Source: Ornithodoros turicata (Eukaryota; Arthropoda; Arachnida; Ixodida; Argasidae). Taken from it: 64,000 bases of DNA. The notes under the pieces were generated by a model. That model made no database searches. It saw only the letters and a list, made by a program, of their open reading frames with translations, and was not told the origin of the DNA. The position numbers were made by a program, and so were the translations under genes. Within the stretch, counting starts at the first letter, position 1. Each line of letters begins with the position of its first letter. Positions 41,606 to 52,500 of this stretch are shown here, piece by piece. The stretch is from positions 124,001 to 188,000 of the forward strand of contig NW_026999297.1 in the NCBI RefSeq assembly GCF_037126465.1. The letters are read 5' to 3'.

Positions 41606-44410
41606 GTCAAAAAAAGGTGGATTTGGCTGGGTGATACCCTCCCGAAGAAGAAAAAAAAATTAGGTAAACCATTAGCTTTCCCCTTTCCCAGTTATGTGCT
41701 TCGACAAAGAACCCCCCTAAAGTCAGCCCCTGCTTGTGATATGCGAAGAGAGAAGACAAGCAAAGTGCTGGTGCCACCATCTACTCGTTCAAGACAGTTA
41801 TTCTCAAAGTAGCGTGTAGCAAGGTAAACAAACAAGGGGGGAGGGGAGGAAGGAGGTGAACGCTCTTCATCGGGCTAACGGAGGAAAAAAACAAGAAACT
41901 TGAGGGGAGGAGGGTATGTGTTTCCTTCGCAACTTTCACACCAGCCCCCACGTTGTTTTTTTTTTCTTTTTTTTCGTGAGTCTCATAAAGAGTGTTTGCC
42001 TCAAAAAGTCACATCTTCCCCCATTTCAAATTTTACCCCTCTGCATCCCTTCTACTGTTTTTACTCTCGAAGTAGACAAAGTACAACACGCCCTATAGCA
42101 GCTGCAGACGACATCTGTGACATGTTTGTCATAGAGGGAATGATGTTTGCTGAAGGTATAGTCATTCCGCTCAGCCAGCTCTCTGCACCAATGGGAGTGG
42201 AACACGGAAGGGTGAAAGAGAGAAGGGATGATGATGGTGGTACAAGAGATGAAGCGTGTACAGTCGCTCTTGCTCTGGGAACCAAGTAGTTGCGGAGAAT
42301 CACCCACCACAGTAAACACATGAGCATCACTTAGTAGCCTTTACTGGGATGCTCCCTGTGCCACAGTAACAGCCCCTGTGCAACAGGATGATTGGCAAAG
42401 TTAGCCCACCTATGCATAACATTCCTCTGGAAAGTCTGTCGAAAGGACAGCACAGCTCATGCAGGGCTTTGAACGTCCCTGTCTCGCCATGAAAGCGGTC
42501 ATCCCAACCACTTTGCCATTGGAGCTGGTACTTCACTATATTCTGGCAGAGATTGAAGGCGTGGTCCTGACATCCGGACCAGGCCACAACACCTCCCCAT
42601 AGAGCCCATAGTCTGAGATAATTCACACAGCACTGGGCACATAATCAATGGAATTCTGAAATGAAATTGCCTACTAGTCAGAAAAGCCTTCCCATTTGGC
42701 CCTGGCCTGGCTATCCACAGCTTTTGTTGGCTTCATGTGTATCGCGGGATTGTTCTGCTGTTCTCCCATGGTAAGGAGGAGGCTGACAAGTTTTGTCAAA
42801 ATAAATATTTATTTGGTTATGTCAATCGCTTAGTGCGAAACACAACTGCCTGTGAACGAACAAGGGAACGTAGATACCATAGCTCGTGTTGTTCCATTGT
42901 ATGCGTTACATATGCTAATATGTAGCACCAAAAATGCAAAGATGTCTATGTACATGCCATGTCATTGTAGCTCATGTCTTACAAAGGAAGCTTTAGTTAA
43001 AAGCATATGTAACCCCTTTGTCCAGATACAGTATTTCACTGACTTTGGTTATGGGCATTCCCAGGGCTCTGCCCCCTCTCGGTACGCCCATGGGCACAAG
43101 TCATGCACGGACACAACACTACATTTGTTACAAAACACAACCAAACAGTATCGTCGCAGCTTCAAGCTCCAAAACAAACTCTTCAGAATGACAACATTAA
43201 AGGCAACTATGGTAGTCCAGTGCATACACAATACTGTACCCAGGTCATCTAAAGTTATCGCCAGGGATCCTAGGATGTCGTTGGTCAGGGAAAGCTCGGT
43301 AGAACGTGGATGTGGCATTTCAGTGGGTACTGTCACTCGCATATCGTTACATCGCTAGTGAAAGACACACATTTTGTTTCCAGACTGACAAATTTCTGCC
43401 GATTTGTTGGCTAACGCACCATAGCAGACAAAGGCTGCTTCATGCAGACCTGCACATTGCTGCAGCCAATCGTAACACCACAAAAGAATCAAAAAAGCAT
43501 ATTTCTGATCATGCAAAATTTCATCCACGAAAGAAAAAAACAGCAATACTAACTTGCCAACACTTAATACCAATGGTAACCCTGGTTCGGGAGATTCTCG
43601 CTCAATAAAGTTACCTAGAGCCAAAAAATTTTAGGTTTTTCTTGGCTCCCAAACTAAGCACCTGAGAAAGGAAAATGAAGCCAGGTTCAGGAGCTGACAG
43701 GAAGTAGCTGACGTAAAGATGTTAATGTGCTGGTGGTGCAGGTAACACAGTATGAAGCCTCAATATGTAAAGTTTGACCATATTGGCAAAGTTTTTGTTG
43801 CAAAAAGAGAGGACTATGCCATTGTGGGGCCAGTGTCGTTTCTGCTGTGGAAAGACAGAATTTGTACACGTCTTAGCATGCTGTTTGGATATTTTTACTG
43901 TGAAAAACTAGAATCCCTGGTTGTCACAGTGCTATGCATATGCAAAGTAAAGTAAAGATAAGCCATTTAGCTTCAAAGTGGTTCTCAAGATATGACTTCC
44001 ATTGCAGGTTTCATGCAAGAGTACACAGCAAAAGAGGCATCAACACAGAACACTGACACACACTTGATACATTTTCCAACACTATTTGGAAGCAAATGAT
44101 ACAAAATTTGCAGACACTACTTGATGCCATTAACTATGCATCTCAAAGTAAAAGCTGAACCATATTGGCATATCATAGGCTTTGGGTGAACAAAATGCCT
44201 GACATACATGAAAGGATCCTCAAGTGGACAGACTGATGCGTTCTATGTAAAGCTTGGGAGACATCAAGAGAGGGTGCAACTCATAAATGTGTTCTTTTCA
44301 TATGCTCTACATTTCAGGCGAGGAGACTGATGGAGCATCATGGGGCATGTCTGAAACTGTAACTTTGTAGGAAGCCTTTTTTGTTTCCTTTGTTTCCTCT
44401 GCTCGCACGT

Positions 44411-46539
44411 TTAGTGAGCACCCTCTGCAGCCTCTCTGTTTCTAAGTCTGACATGGTGTTGTATCATCTTTGTGGCAAAAAAAGATAAGAAATTGGCTCG
44501 ACATGCTCCGCAACAAAACGGCTCATGACTGGTCCCTGTGAATGCACTTATAAGGCGTTCTTTTACTCCTTTCCTGTGTAGAACATTTGCAACCTCCAAT
44601 AAGAATATGTCTTCTAACTTGCAAAACCACGCAAACAATGCATCCGATGGGGCGCAAAGTCTACTGCCACAGCTATCTGATTCACTTTGCAAGTGAGTGC
44701 ATGAACTTTCTGGTCTTTGAAGTCCTTCGTCTGCAGCCTTCAACAAGTTTGGGCAGTTCGGGCATTGTGACTTCTGCAAGAAAGAGTGAACCAGGGACCC
44801 TGCGTAAGCGTACCGTGCATTAGCCTCAATAATGTAGTCTGGTTCCTGCACATCACGCATTCCATGTTCAGCCCCTATTTCTTCAGCTGCACACACCCCT
44901 TCAGAGACAGGCTCGCAAGGAGTGCTTGCAGCTGAGGAAACCGGCATGTGCAACAGCTCGTTTAGAAGTTCAGTCGCCTCGCAGTTCCCTCTGCTTGGAA
45001 GCCCTGTGAGGTTCCCTGCAAGGGAACACTTGAGGCCTGCAATGAACTCAAACGCGTTTGGTGTCTCATCACACCCGTGCATTTGCTGGAATTGACCAAA
45101 CATGTTTTCCACAGGGTCCAGGTTGAGCCTCCGTGTCAGCAGATGTTTAAAACCGAAATTTTGGCGAAGGTCTTCCCACAATGCAAGTACTGCACGAATT
45201 GTGACTTGCCACCCCGTAACTGTGGCAGGTTGCACGTCACTGTCGAATTTCCACTGTGCAATCCACTGTACTGCAGACTCTAGTAACTCCTTATGGTTGG
45301 TGAAATCGCTGATTGCAAACCTCATTTTTTTGTCATCACCCTGTCGAACGGATGAACTGTTTAAACAGTCAAACAGTACATCCATCTTGAGGAGGAAACC
45401 TGAAGTCTCAGTGGCTGCTGGATGCATACACCCCATGCTAATAAGGGCAGCGATCCCAGTGGAAACACTATCGCTCAGTACTTGTGTTGCAAGTTCCATC
45501 TTCGTGTGACTGGATTCTGTGGGGTTAATGTGGTTGTCTGTCAACTTAGGTGCCAGTCGGACCTTTAAGGGATGGTCGGATTCATGGAACTCTTTAATGA
45601 AGCTCCACTGAACTTTGTGTTGGGCATTTCCAACCTGGAGGTCATGTTTCAACAGCAGGTTCCGTGTAGCCTTCATTAAATGTACTGGATCAAAAATACA
45701 GTACACTTTCGACCCATCAACACAAAAATATGGTTTAGATGGGGAGACTTCAAGTTTGCTAGCCAATGCACAGTTGCTGGCACTCTGATCACAGACAACC
45801 ACTTTGACGAAAACATCCAATGAATGAAGCTGTTTAATCAAGCTTTGAACCAAATCATTCAGAACATCTGCTGACATGGAAGACCTTGAGAAAACATATG
45901 ACAAGGGCTGAACCCAAGGTTTCGTTAGCCCTGCGATCACTATAAGCAGTGCTGACTTTGCCATCTGAGAGTTCCTTTCTTTTCCAGTGTCTACAAAGCC
46001 ATAAACTGTGTCTGATCCAGAATCGTAATGTAGATGTTCCTTTATGGACATTTCACCAAATATCATTGCGCACGTGCGATCTTTTATTGGCAGTCCTTGG
46101 AGTCTTGTCTTAAGTCCTTGAAGGACCAAAGGCATGACTCCAGGTTCCAGATAAGTGTCTTCTAGCCAACTCCTCAGGGAACTCTCAGATGGCAATGACA
46201 GCATTCCACTAAAGTAGTGGTATGCCCTAGGGTACATGAAATGCAAGTTAAGAGCGTAGCGCCTAAGCTGGGGGGGCCACATCTGACCAAACCTGTTCAA
46301 AGGCTGCAGATAGAGCTGAACACGAAACAGACTGAGAGAACGTTTTGACAGATACCGTGATGCTGCATACACTATCTGACTTCTTGCGAGGCCCCCAAAA
46401 CGAACTGCTGCACGGCTTCGAGACAGCGCACGTCGTAGGCGATCCCTTGATACCTGAAGCTGATGAATCAGGGAGGATGATCGAGGCGTTCTTTGCCCGT
46501 GGAGACGTCTCCGCCTGTGGGTTGTACCAGACGTGGAGG
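44411..46539 (-). CDS. P-derived gene: transposase body exon
   Basis: 2129 nt, acceptor gattttatag, 708 codons, TAA at 44411-44413, no internal stops. Motifs in order: a Leu-rich N-terminal helix region (SSLIHQLQVSRDRLRRAL), FGEMSIKEHLHYDSGSDTVY (family form DEM; the Asp position is Gly, codon GGT at 46055-46057), VVCDQSASN (Asp at 45788), FDPVHLMKATRN (Asp at 45689), and LNLDPVENMFGQFQ (the Glu at 45107 fits the catalytic Glu). The C-terminus has CPNCPN and CCGAC pairs. The long open frame beside badly broken neighbours suggests retained coding function or a recent insertion. Confidence 0.87.
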
Positions 46540-49500
46540 CTATAAAATCCACAGCATAATGTTAATATTACAACATAAAACCATGATGCAAGAGGAACTC
46601 GATGCATTTTGAGCCTTGCTCAAATGTCATTGTAGGAGAATAAGGTTCAGTAACCAGGGTGTCTACCAGCCAGCAAAATTCAAATTCCCTCACTTTCCCA
46701 GGTTTTCCCTGACATATTCATTCCAATTTCCCAACCATACTTTATGTAGCAGGAATTTATATTAGCTCAAAATTTCCATAACTGTCAACGTTCTTCGATA
46801 AGAACAAACTTCTTTAATAGTATGAAGTAGACACTGGCTTGCATAACAAGTTGTAAACAGAAACGTTTCGACACCTATTCGGGCGTCATCGTCAGCACAG
46901 GAAAATGAAACGGGGGTTTAAAACGGGAATCCTTTTAAACCCTTGTAACAAACTGGTAAAGGCCCCTTGTGACTGTTACAGGCTTTTATCTCGCCATGAA
47001 TGTGCCAAGATTCGAGGAATTTTCTCACCCACTATCTGTGTTGAAAAACCAAGGTTGTCGCGTTGTCAAAACTGAAAGAATGTCCTGTTCTTAACACGTG
47101 ATCAACAAGTTCGGTGCGTTGATTCTTTGCTGATGGTTCTGTCACTTGTGCCTTGTGCTCATTCATTCTGGTGACCTTCTTCCTTGCAGTTTCCCCTACA
47201 TAGCATGTGTCGCATTGTTGACATTCCAGTTTGTATACAACCCCTGCTTCGTAAATGTGGGGCACAGGGTCCTTGGGATGGCACAGCATGTTACGTAATG
47301 TTTGATGGGGCTTGAAAGTGGTGACAATACCAAATTGCTTTAAAAGGCTTTGTGCCGACTCTGATAGGCCGACGACATTAGGAATGCATTTAATATTGTC
47401 AGGAGCAGGTCAGTTACCCGAGATGGAACACATTTTAGAGACCGTGTCTTTGATGAAACGCTCGGGGTAATGACACTTGGATATAATGTTAGTGGCTAAA
47501 AATTGCTCAGATTTCTTAGCTTGATACGTGCTAGGTATCTCGTCAGAACGATTAAAAAGGAACCTGATGGCAGCCCGCTTGTGTTCGGGCACACGGTCAG
47601 AGTAAAAATCTAAAACCGATCCATTATCACAGGGTTTACGATAGACGTTGGTGTTAATTGCACCTGAGTCACTACGTGGTACTAAAACATCAAGAAAAGG
47701 AAGCTGCGAATTCTCCTCTTCCTCTAGGGTAAACTGGATGTTGGGGGTGAACACTGTTGAGTTGCGATAACACCGTATCAGAAATGCTTCCGCACTCTCT
47801 TAATTGTAGAAGGCGCTGGACTAATCCTCGTTCCGATTTCTGCGTAGGATCAGCGGGTAGTTGGACAAAGCGAGATTTGTCCTGGAACAGTTCCTTCATT
47901 TTCCTGATGTATGCTTCCTTATCCATGACTACAGTACTTTTCCCTTTGTCCGATGGAAGTATCATGATGGTGCTATCCGCTCTCAGTTCTTGCAAGGCTT
48001 GCCTTTCGTTTCTTGTCAAGTTGTTTTGTGGTAGCTCCCATTTCTTCGAGATGACTCCCATGAGGCAGTTCCTAGCTAGGTTTACAGCACCAGTATTACT
48101 TTATGAAATGGAACTTCTCCTCGACCTCTGCTATGATGTCTCCGTGTGGTATTTTACTGCTAGTGGTGGCAAAGTTCAAACCTCTACCGAGAACAGTTTC
48201 TTGTTCCTTTGATAAGGTTTTGGAAGAGAGGTTTACGACTGCAGTGTTTCTTGCACGTGGAGGTACGTTAGGTGGATTCTAGCCACGAGGCACTATTTGC
48301 TGTACTTCCTTGCTAATGCAAATCCACGGGGTGTGTTCACCAGAGGTTCGCACCTGAGGGGTATTGGAGTTTTCCCTCTTCTTGAACATTCCATGTTGAA
48401 GAGAAGATGACACGTAAGACAGGCTAGACGCATGGCACAGTCACAGTTGGCACGTACAGCCTGTGTTTACTTCATACTGTTAAAGAAACATGTCTCCTGA
48501 CTTTTGGTCCATCTTCATAAGAACAAACGTCGGTGAATGTAACCTGACAACCTATGTCAAATGCATAGGTCTTGGACGGGACCTATGTATAAGTTCGAAT
48601 TAGCCGGAATTTCGAATTAATGAGGTTCGACTGTATAGTCGAAAGAGGGACCAAAGGGAGGAAGAGGGGGAGTTGGTGATAGTTCATGTCGCTACAATGC
48701 AGCACTCAGACGGGACGAAGGGCGGTCTCCTTGTTTTAACCGCCCTTCGTCCCGTCTGAGTGCTGCATTGTAGCGACATGAAATATAGTCGAGCTTTATA
48801 ATCCTATATTGAGAAATACTTTGGAAAGCATTTCAGAATACAGATTTTTGTACGACAATCTCTGCTGAGTGAATCTTTCCTTGGAGCAAGGATGCCTCAT
48901 GCTGTGCCTCAGTAATTATCTTTTGCCTCTTCTGTTTGGGGCCCCTTATGACAGATGCCACATTCCTTTTCCGTTTGCGGGCCTCAAACTCATCTTGCCT
49001 TTCCTTCCTTTTTCTATCAAAATCTTCCTTCCACTTTCTATTCGCACTGCAAACAGATTCGATCATCCTGTCCGTGATGCTTACTTTGTCCACAACACCA
49101 GCTGCCAGTACAGCATCATGAATCACTCTCTGTGCAATCAGTGATTCTTCTTTCAGGTTTTCAACAATACATTGATAGAAAGATCAGTTTCTACAGCTGC
49201 GTTGGTATGCGACATGCAATGGATGATTTCAACAAATGATTGGAGGTCCTTCTCTCCTTTACACAGCTCCAACCAAAGGATGTCCAGCCTTTGCTCTTTT
49301 CTGTCAAAATTCTTCAGGCATGTCTGTGTCGAGCTCAGCGAGCAGACTCTCACATATGACCGATGAGCTCTTTCTGCATGCAAGACTGTCAGCCACTGGT
49401 GCTTTGTGAGTGTTTCCAAAGCAAACACTTCTTATGGATGAAAGTTGGAAGTCACTGAAAAGGTTAGCCAGCTGCAGGACTTGAACCCACATCTTCTGGA

Positions 49501-52500
49501 TTACCGCCCCAGGGCTTCACCAATTGAGCTAAGCTAACACACCTCCCCAGCAACTTCCAAGGGTGTGTCATCTGAAGGGACAAACCAACCACTCTCTCAC
49601 TCATCCCCCTTTCACTCTTGCGTTTTTCTCACTCATACACATATTCATACGACGGGATCAACGGGAGCGGCATCTGTTGGACATGAGACAATTGACGTTC
49701 TGAGGCTGGAACACATGGAAAGGACAATATATACAAAGCCTCAAGTGCCTAAGAAATTAAATATTGAAAGATGGAAGTCACTGAAGTTAGTCACTGATGG
49801 AAGTTAGCTAAGCTAACACACATGTGTTAGCTTAGCTCAATTGGTAGAGCCCTGGAACGGTAATCCACAAGATGTGGGTTCGAGTCCTACAGCTGGCTAA
49901 CCTTTTTCAGTAACTTCCATCTTTCATCATTAATTTCTTAGGCACTTGAGGCTTTGTATGTATTTGTCTTTTCCATGTGTTCCAGCCTCGGAACATCAAT
50001 AGACTTCTGCCTGTTTATAAACAAATGATAGTTCATAGTGTTCAACAGCCCCACAAATTTGGTAGAACTGAACTACGCTCAAAGCTAGAGGTGAACTAGG
50101 TCGCGCACGAAAGCCACGGTCTTGAGAGGATTACGGTGGTACCGGAAAGGGACGCGACCTTCGGTCCTACTTTTCTTTCAATGGGAGGCAGCGAACAAGT
50201 ACCTGTTCGTCGAACCCAGCCCTCTCCTTCCGATTTGTTTCGGTTTCAGTCTGTCTACCAACGTCATGATGGCGTTTCTCTGGTAGAGGTCTATTGTCTC
50301 AACTTCTTACAGGTCTCCCTTAACAGCTGGCTGGATCCAGGCAGCCTGCACCTTGAACCAATCTATACTTCAAGCAGGACCTGTCTATTACCTTTTTCAC
50401 ACACGCTTTGATGAATAAAACAGTCACACTTGAAGCTGAGCAGAGTAAGCTTTGTCTGCTTTTTGATCTTGCAGAGCTCGGATTTGGCTGCAAGCCCAAT
50501 GTCAAACGCAGAAAAGGAAGTGATATTGTCACTCTGGTCCACACCAATTTCGAGCAAAGTGGAAATTCTATCCGCAGCATGTAGAATCCCCCCTTTAACG
50601 ATTCGGCTCAGCAGAGTCTGCAAAAGGCTCTCCAGTGCTGTTGCAAGAAATGGGAGCATCGGTCTGTCTATTTGAAATTCTGCCGAAAATGGTTCAAACT
50701 CCTCAGCAATCAACAACATCAATCCCGGTTTCACGGGCAGCATTTCGTCCACTACTGCCTTCTCCATTATTGTGAAGCTACTGCAGGTCAGCTTCTTACT
50801 CGATTTCTTTATGGAGTCCACATACTAAGCCAGGTTTGCATTCACTCCAAGTGCCCTAGCAATCACGTCCCTGTTCTCTAGCCACCTCACGGTGCAGAAC
50901 ATGAGCGGAAATACTGCGCTCCCAGTGATGCTCACATAATCTGCACGGCGAGCAGGAACGCACTTGAACAGATTGTGTGCACCGCGGAGGAGCACCACCG
51001 AGTCCCAGCGAGTTTCAGCATGTCCTGCCTTCAACACGCCATTGACAACGTGGAACCCGTAGCTTCCAATATCGAGAACACAGTAAGTGTCTCCCTATTC
51101 GCTGAGTAGTTCTTTGACGGACCTCTGGAATTGTATGTTTACATTTGGACCATCCATCAATATTTGTAGTAGTATCTTCTTGTCCTTTAGGCTTTCTGTA
51201 GCTTTCTTGAAAGAGCAGAAAAGTCCCTTGCATGGGTATGTCTGAGGAAACACGATGTCAAATACTGCGTTTTCATAACTGAATTATTTGAGTCCCAGTA
51301 TCTGACTAGTATACCTATCTGCTCCTTCCGATTCATCTTGTTTAGCAACTCGTCAAAAACGGCAACCAAGTATGGTACACTTGTAAGAGTAAAGAGCAGC
51401 TCGTTCTGGAAATAAGGAGCTAGACCATAACAGATTGTGTACCCAACCTTGTCCCTTCTGGACTGCATTTTTTAGGTGATATCACATCCAGGAAACATCA
51501 CGGGAAACAGTGCAGCAGATGCGGCAGCAGAACGGAAGGGTCATTATGGTGTTTAGGCACCACAGAATTTCGGCCTCACTGACACCTTCCTTCAACAAAA
51601 AACCTCCTAGTGTCACCACTGTAACACGTGTGCTCGCTGGAGACATGCTTCAAACGCTCGTGACAGCGGTGGTGTCTGGCACAGAGGTGTCCGCCGAGGT
51701 TGAACTCGAAGATGGCACGCTCGCTGTCTTCTTAAAACGCAACTCTACACTAACTTGAGAGTAGCTCTGTCCACACCTCATTATAAGCTTGATGCCTCTT
51801 ATTTTGCGTGTGATTAGCAGTCACACTGCAAGGCACACTGGGAGAACGTTTTTCTGCCCCCCCACACTGCGTGCTATTCGGGTCATTTTTGACAGGTCGA
51901 ATCCAAGTGGTGTGCTCCCAAACATCAGAATTTGTCCAGTCTGCATTGAAGGAGCACTTATGCGACGACATGTCAGCAAAACACAACTGTGCACATTCCA
52001 GAATGTCGCCAACAGCAACTGGACACGGGAAACATCATTCGAAACTGTACGACTGAACGCAGTAGTTTTGAAACACCGCAAAGAATGCAAACGCGGCGAG
52101 GGAGACTGCTGTCGGCAGATAAGCAAACAATGCTTGTCATGGGCAGTTGAGATTTCGATTCCTGTAGTTCACAAAACAGGAGCCATTACATCTTTATCAA
52201 GCTCTATTCTGTGCGAAGGTTGTCACCGCGTATCGGTCCACCATATTTCCTTTTCCCCAACATTTTTTAACTTTTCAACAAATTCCCTCACAATTCCATT
52301 ACTTTTCCAGTTGACTCGAAATTCCCTGACAATTCCCGGTTTTCCTGGCCGGTAGACACCCTGCTTTCTAGGGGTTCAGCCACAGCTGCAAAGATTAGGT
52401 TCAGCAGGTTACTCGGAGGAAGGATTCAGCATAAGAGAATAATCACGTTTACGAACTGCCCAGGAAGAAAAGAAAACCATAGCAAATAAAATGTGCTCGA

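Larger units (their letters stand above)
38673..44410. other. 5.7 kb, no gene supported
   Basis: Repeats only. 39267-39355 matches 41514-41605 (ccctggtctcggggttttac). 41450-41566 is an inverted pair around gacttgagacttc. A G run occurs at 39397-39410. 41020-41085 resembles a hAT end (ggaaaccact). A frame at 42327-42626 on the - strand has a faint Harbinger-nuclease flavour, too weak to call. Confidence 0.4.
46811..48487 (-). mobile_element. Internally deleted Penelope-like element
   Basis: Coding is on the - strand: RT N-terminal region (48061-47760), RT C-terminal region (47754-47410) and a GIY-YIG nuclease (47289-47032). The whole fingers/palm core is missing at a clean junction near 47757. 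Inverted terminal sequences ctttaatagtatgaagtag (46812) and its inverse at 48463-48485 bracket it. A hammerhead-like fold lies near the 3' end. Confidence 0.85.
46655..52363 (-). mobile_element. 5.7-kb hAT-like element in the P-gene intron
   Basis: Ends CAGGGTGTCTACC (46655-46667) and its exact inverse GGTAGACACCCTG (52351-52363), with further inverse similarity (aaattccctca; tttccaggt) over about 90 bp. It encodes a broken transposase on the - strand. The Penelope remnant (46811-48487), a hairpin (48685-48780) and SINE/R3 insertions (49455-50310) lie inside. No clear 8-bp target duplication is visible. Confidence 0.78.

Noticed and set aside
42327..42626. Harbinger-type nuclease fragment on the - strand
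   Set aside because: A short string (VVAWSGCQDHAF) recalls the nuclease, but the following motifs do not match and no second piece is nearby.
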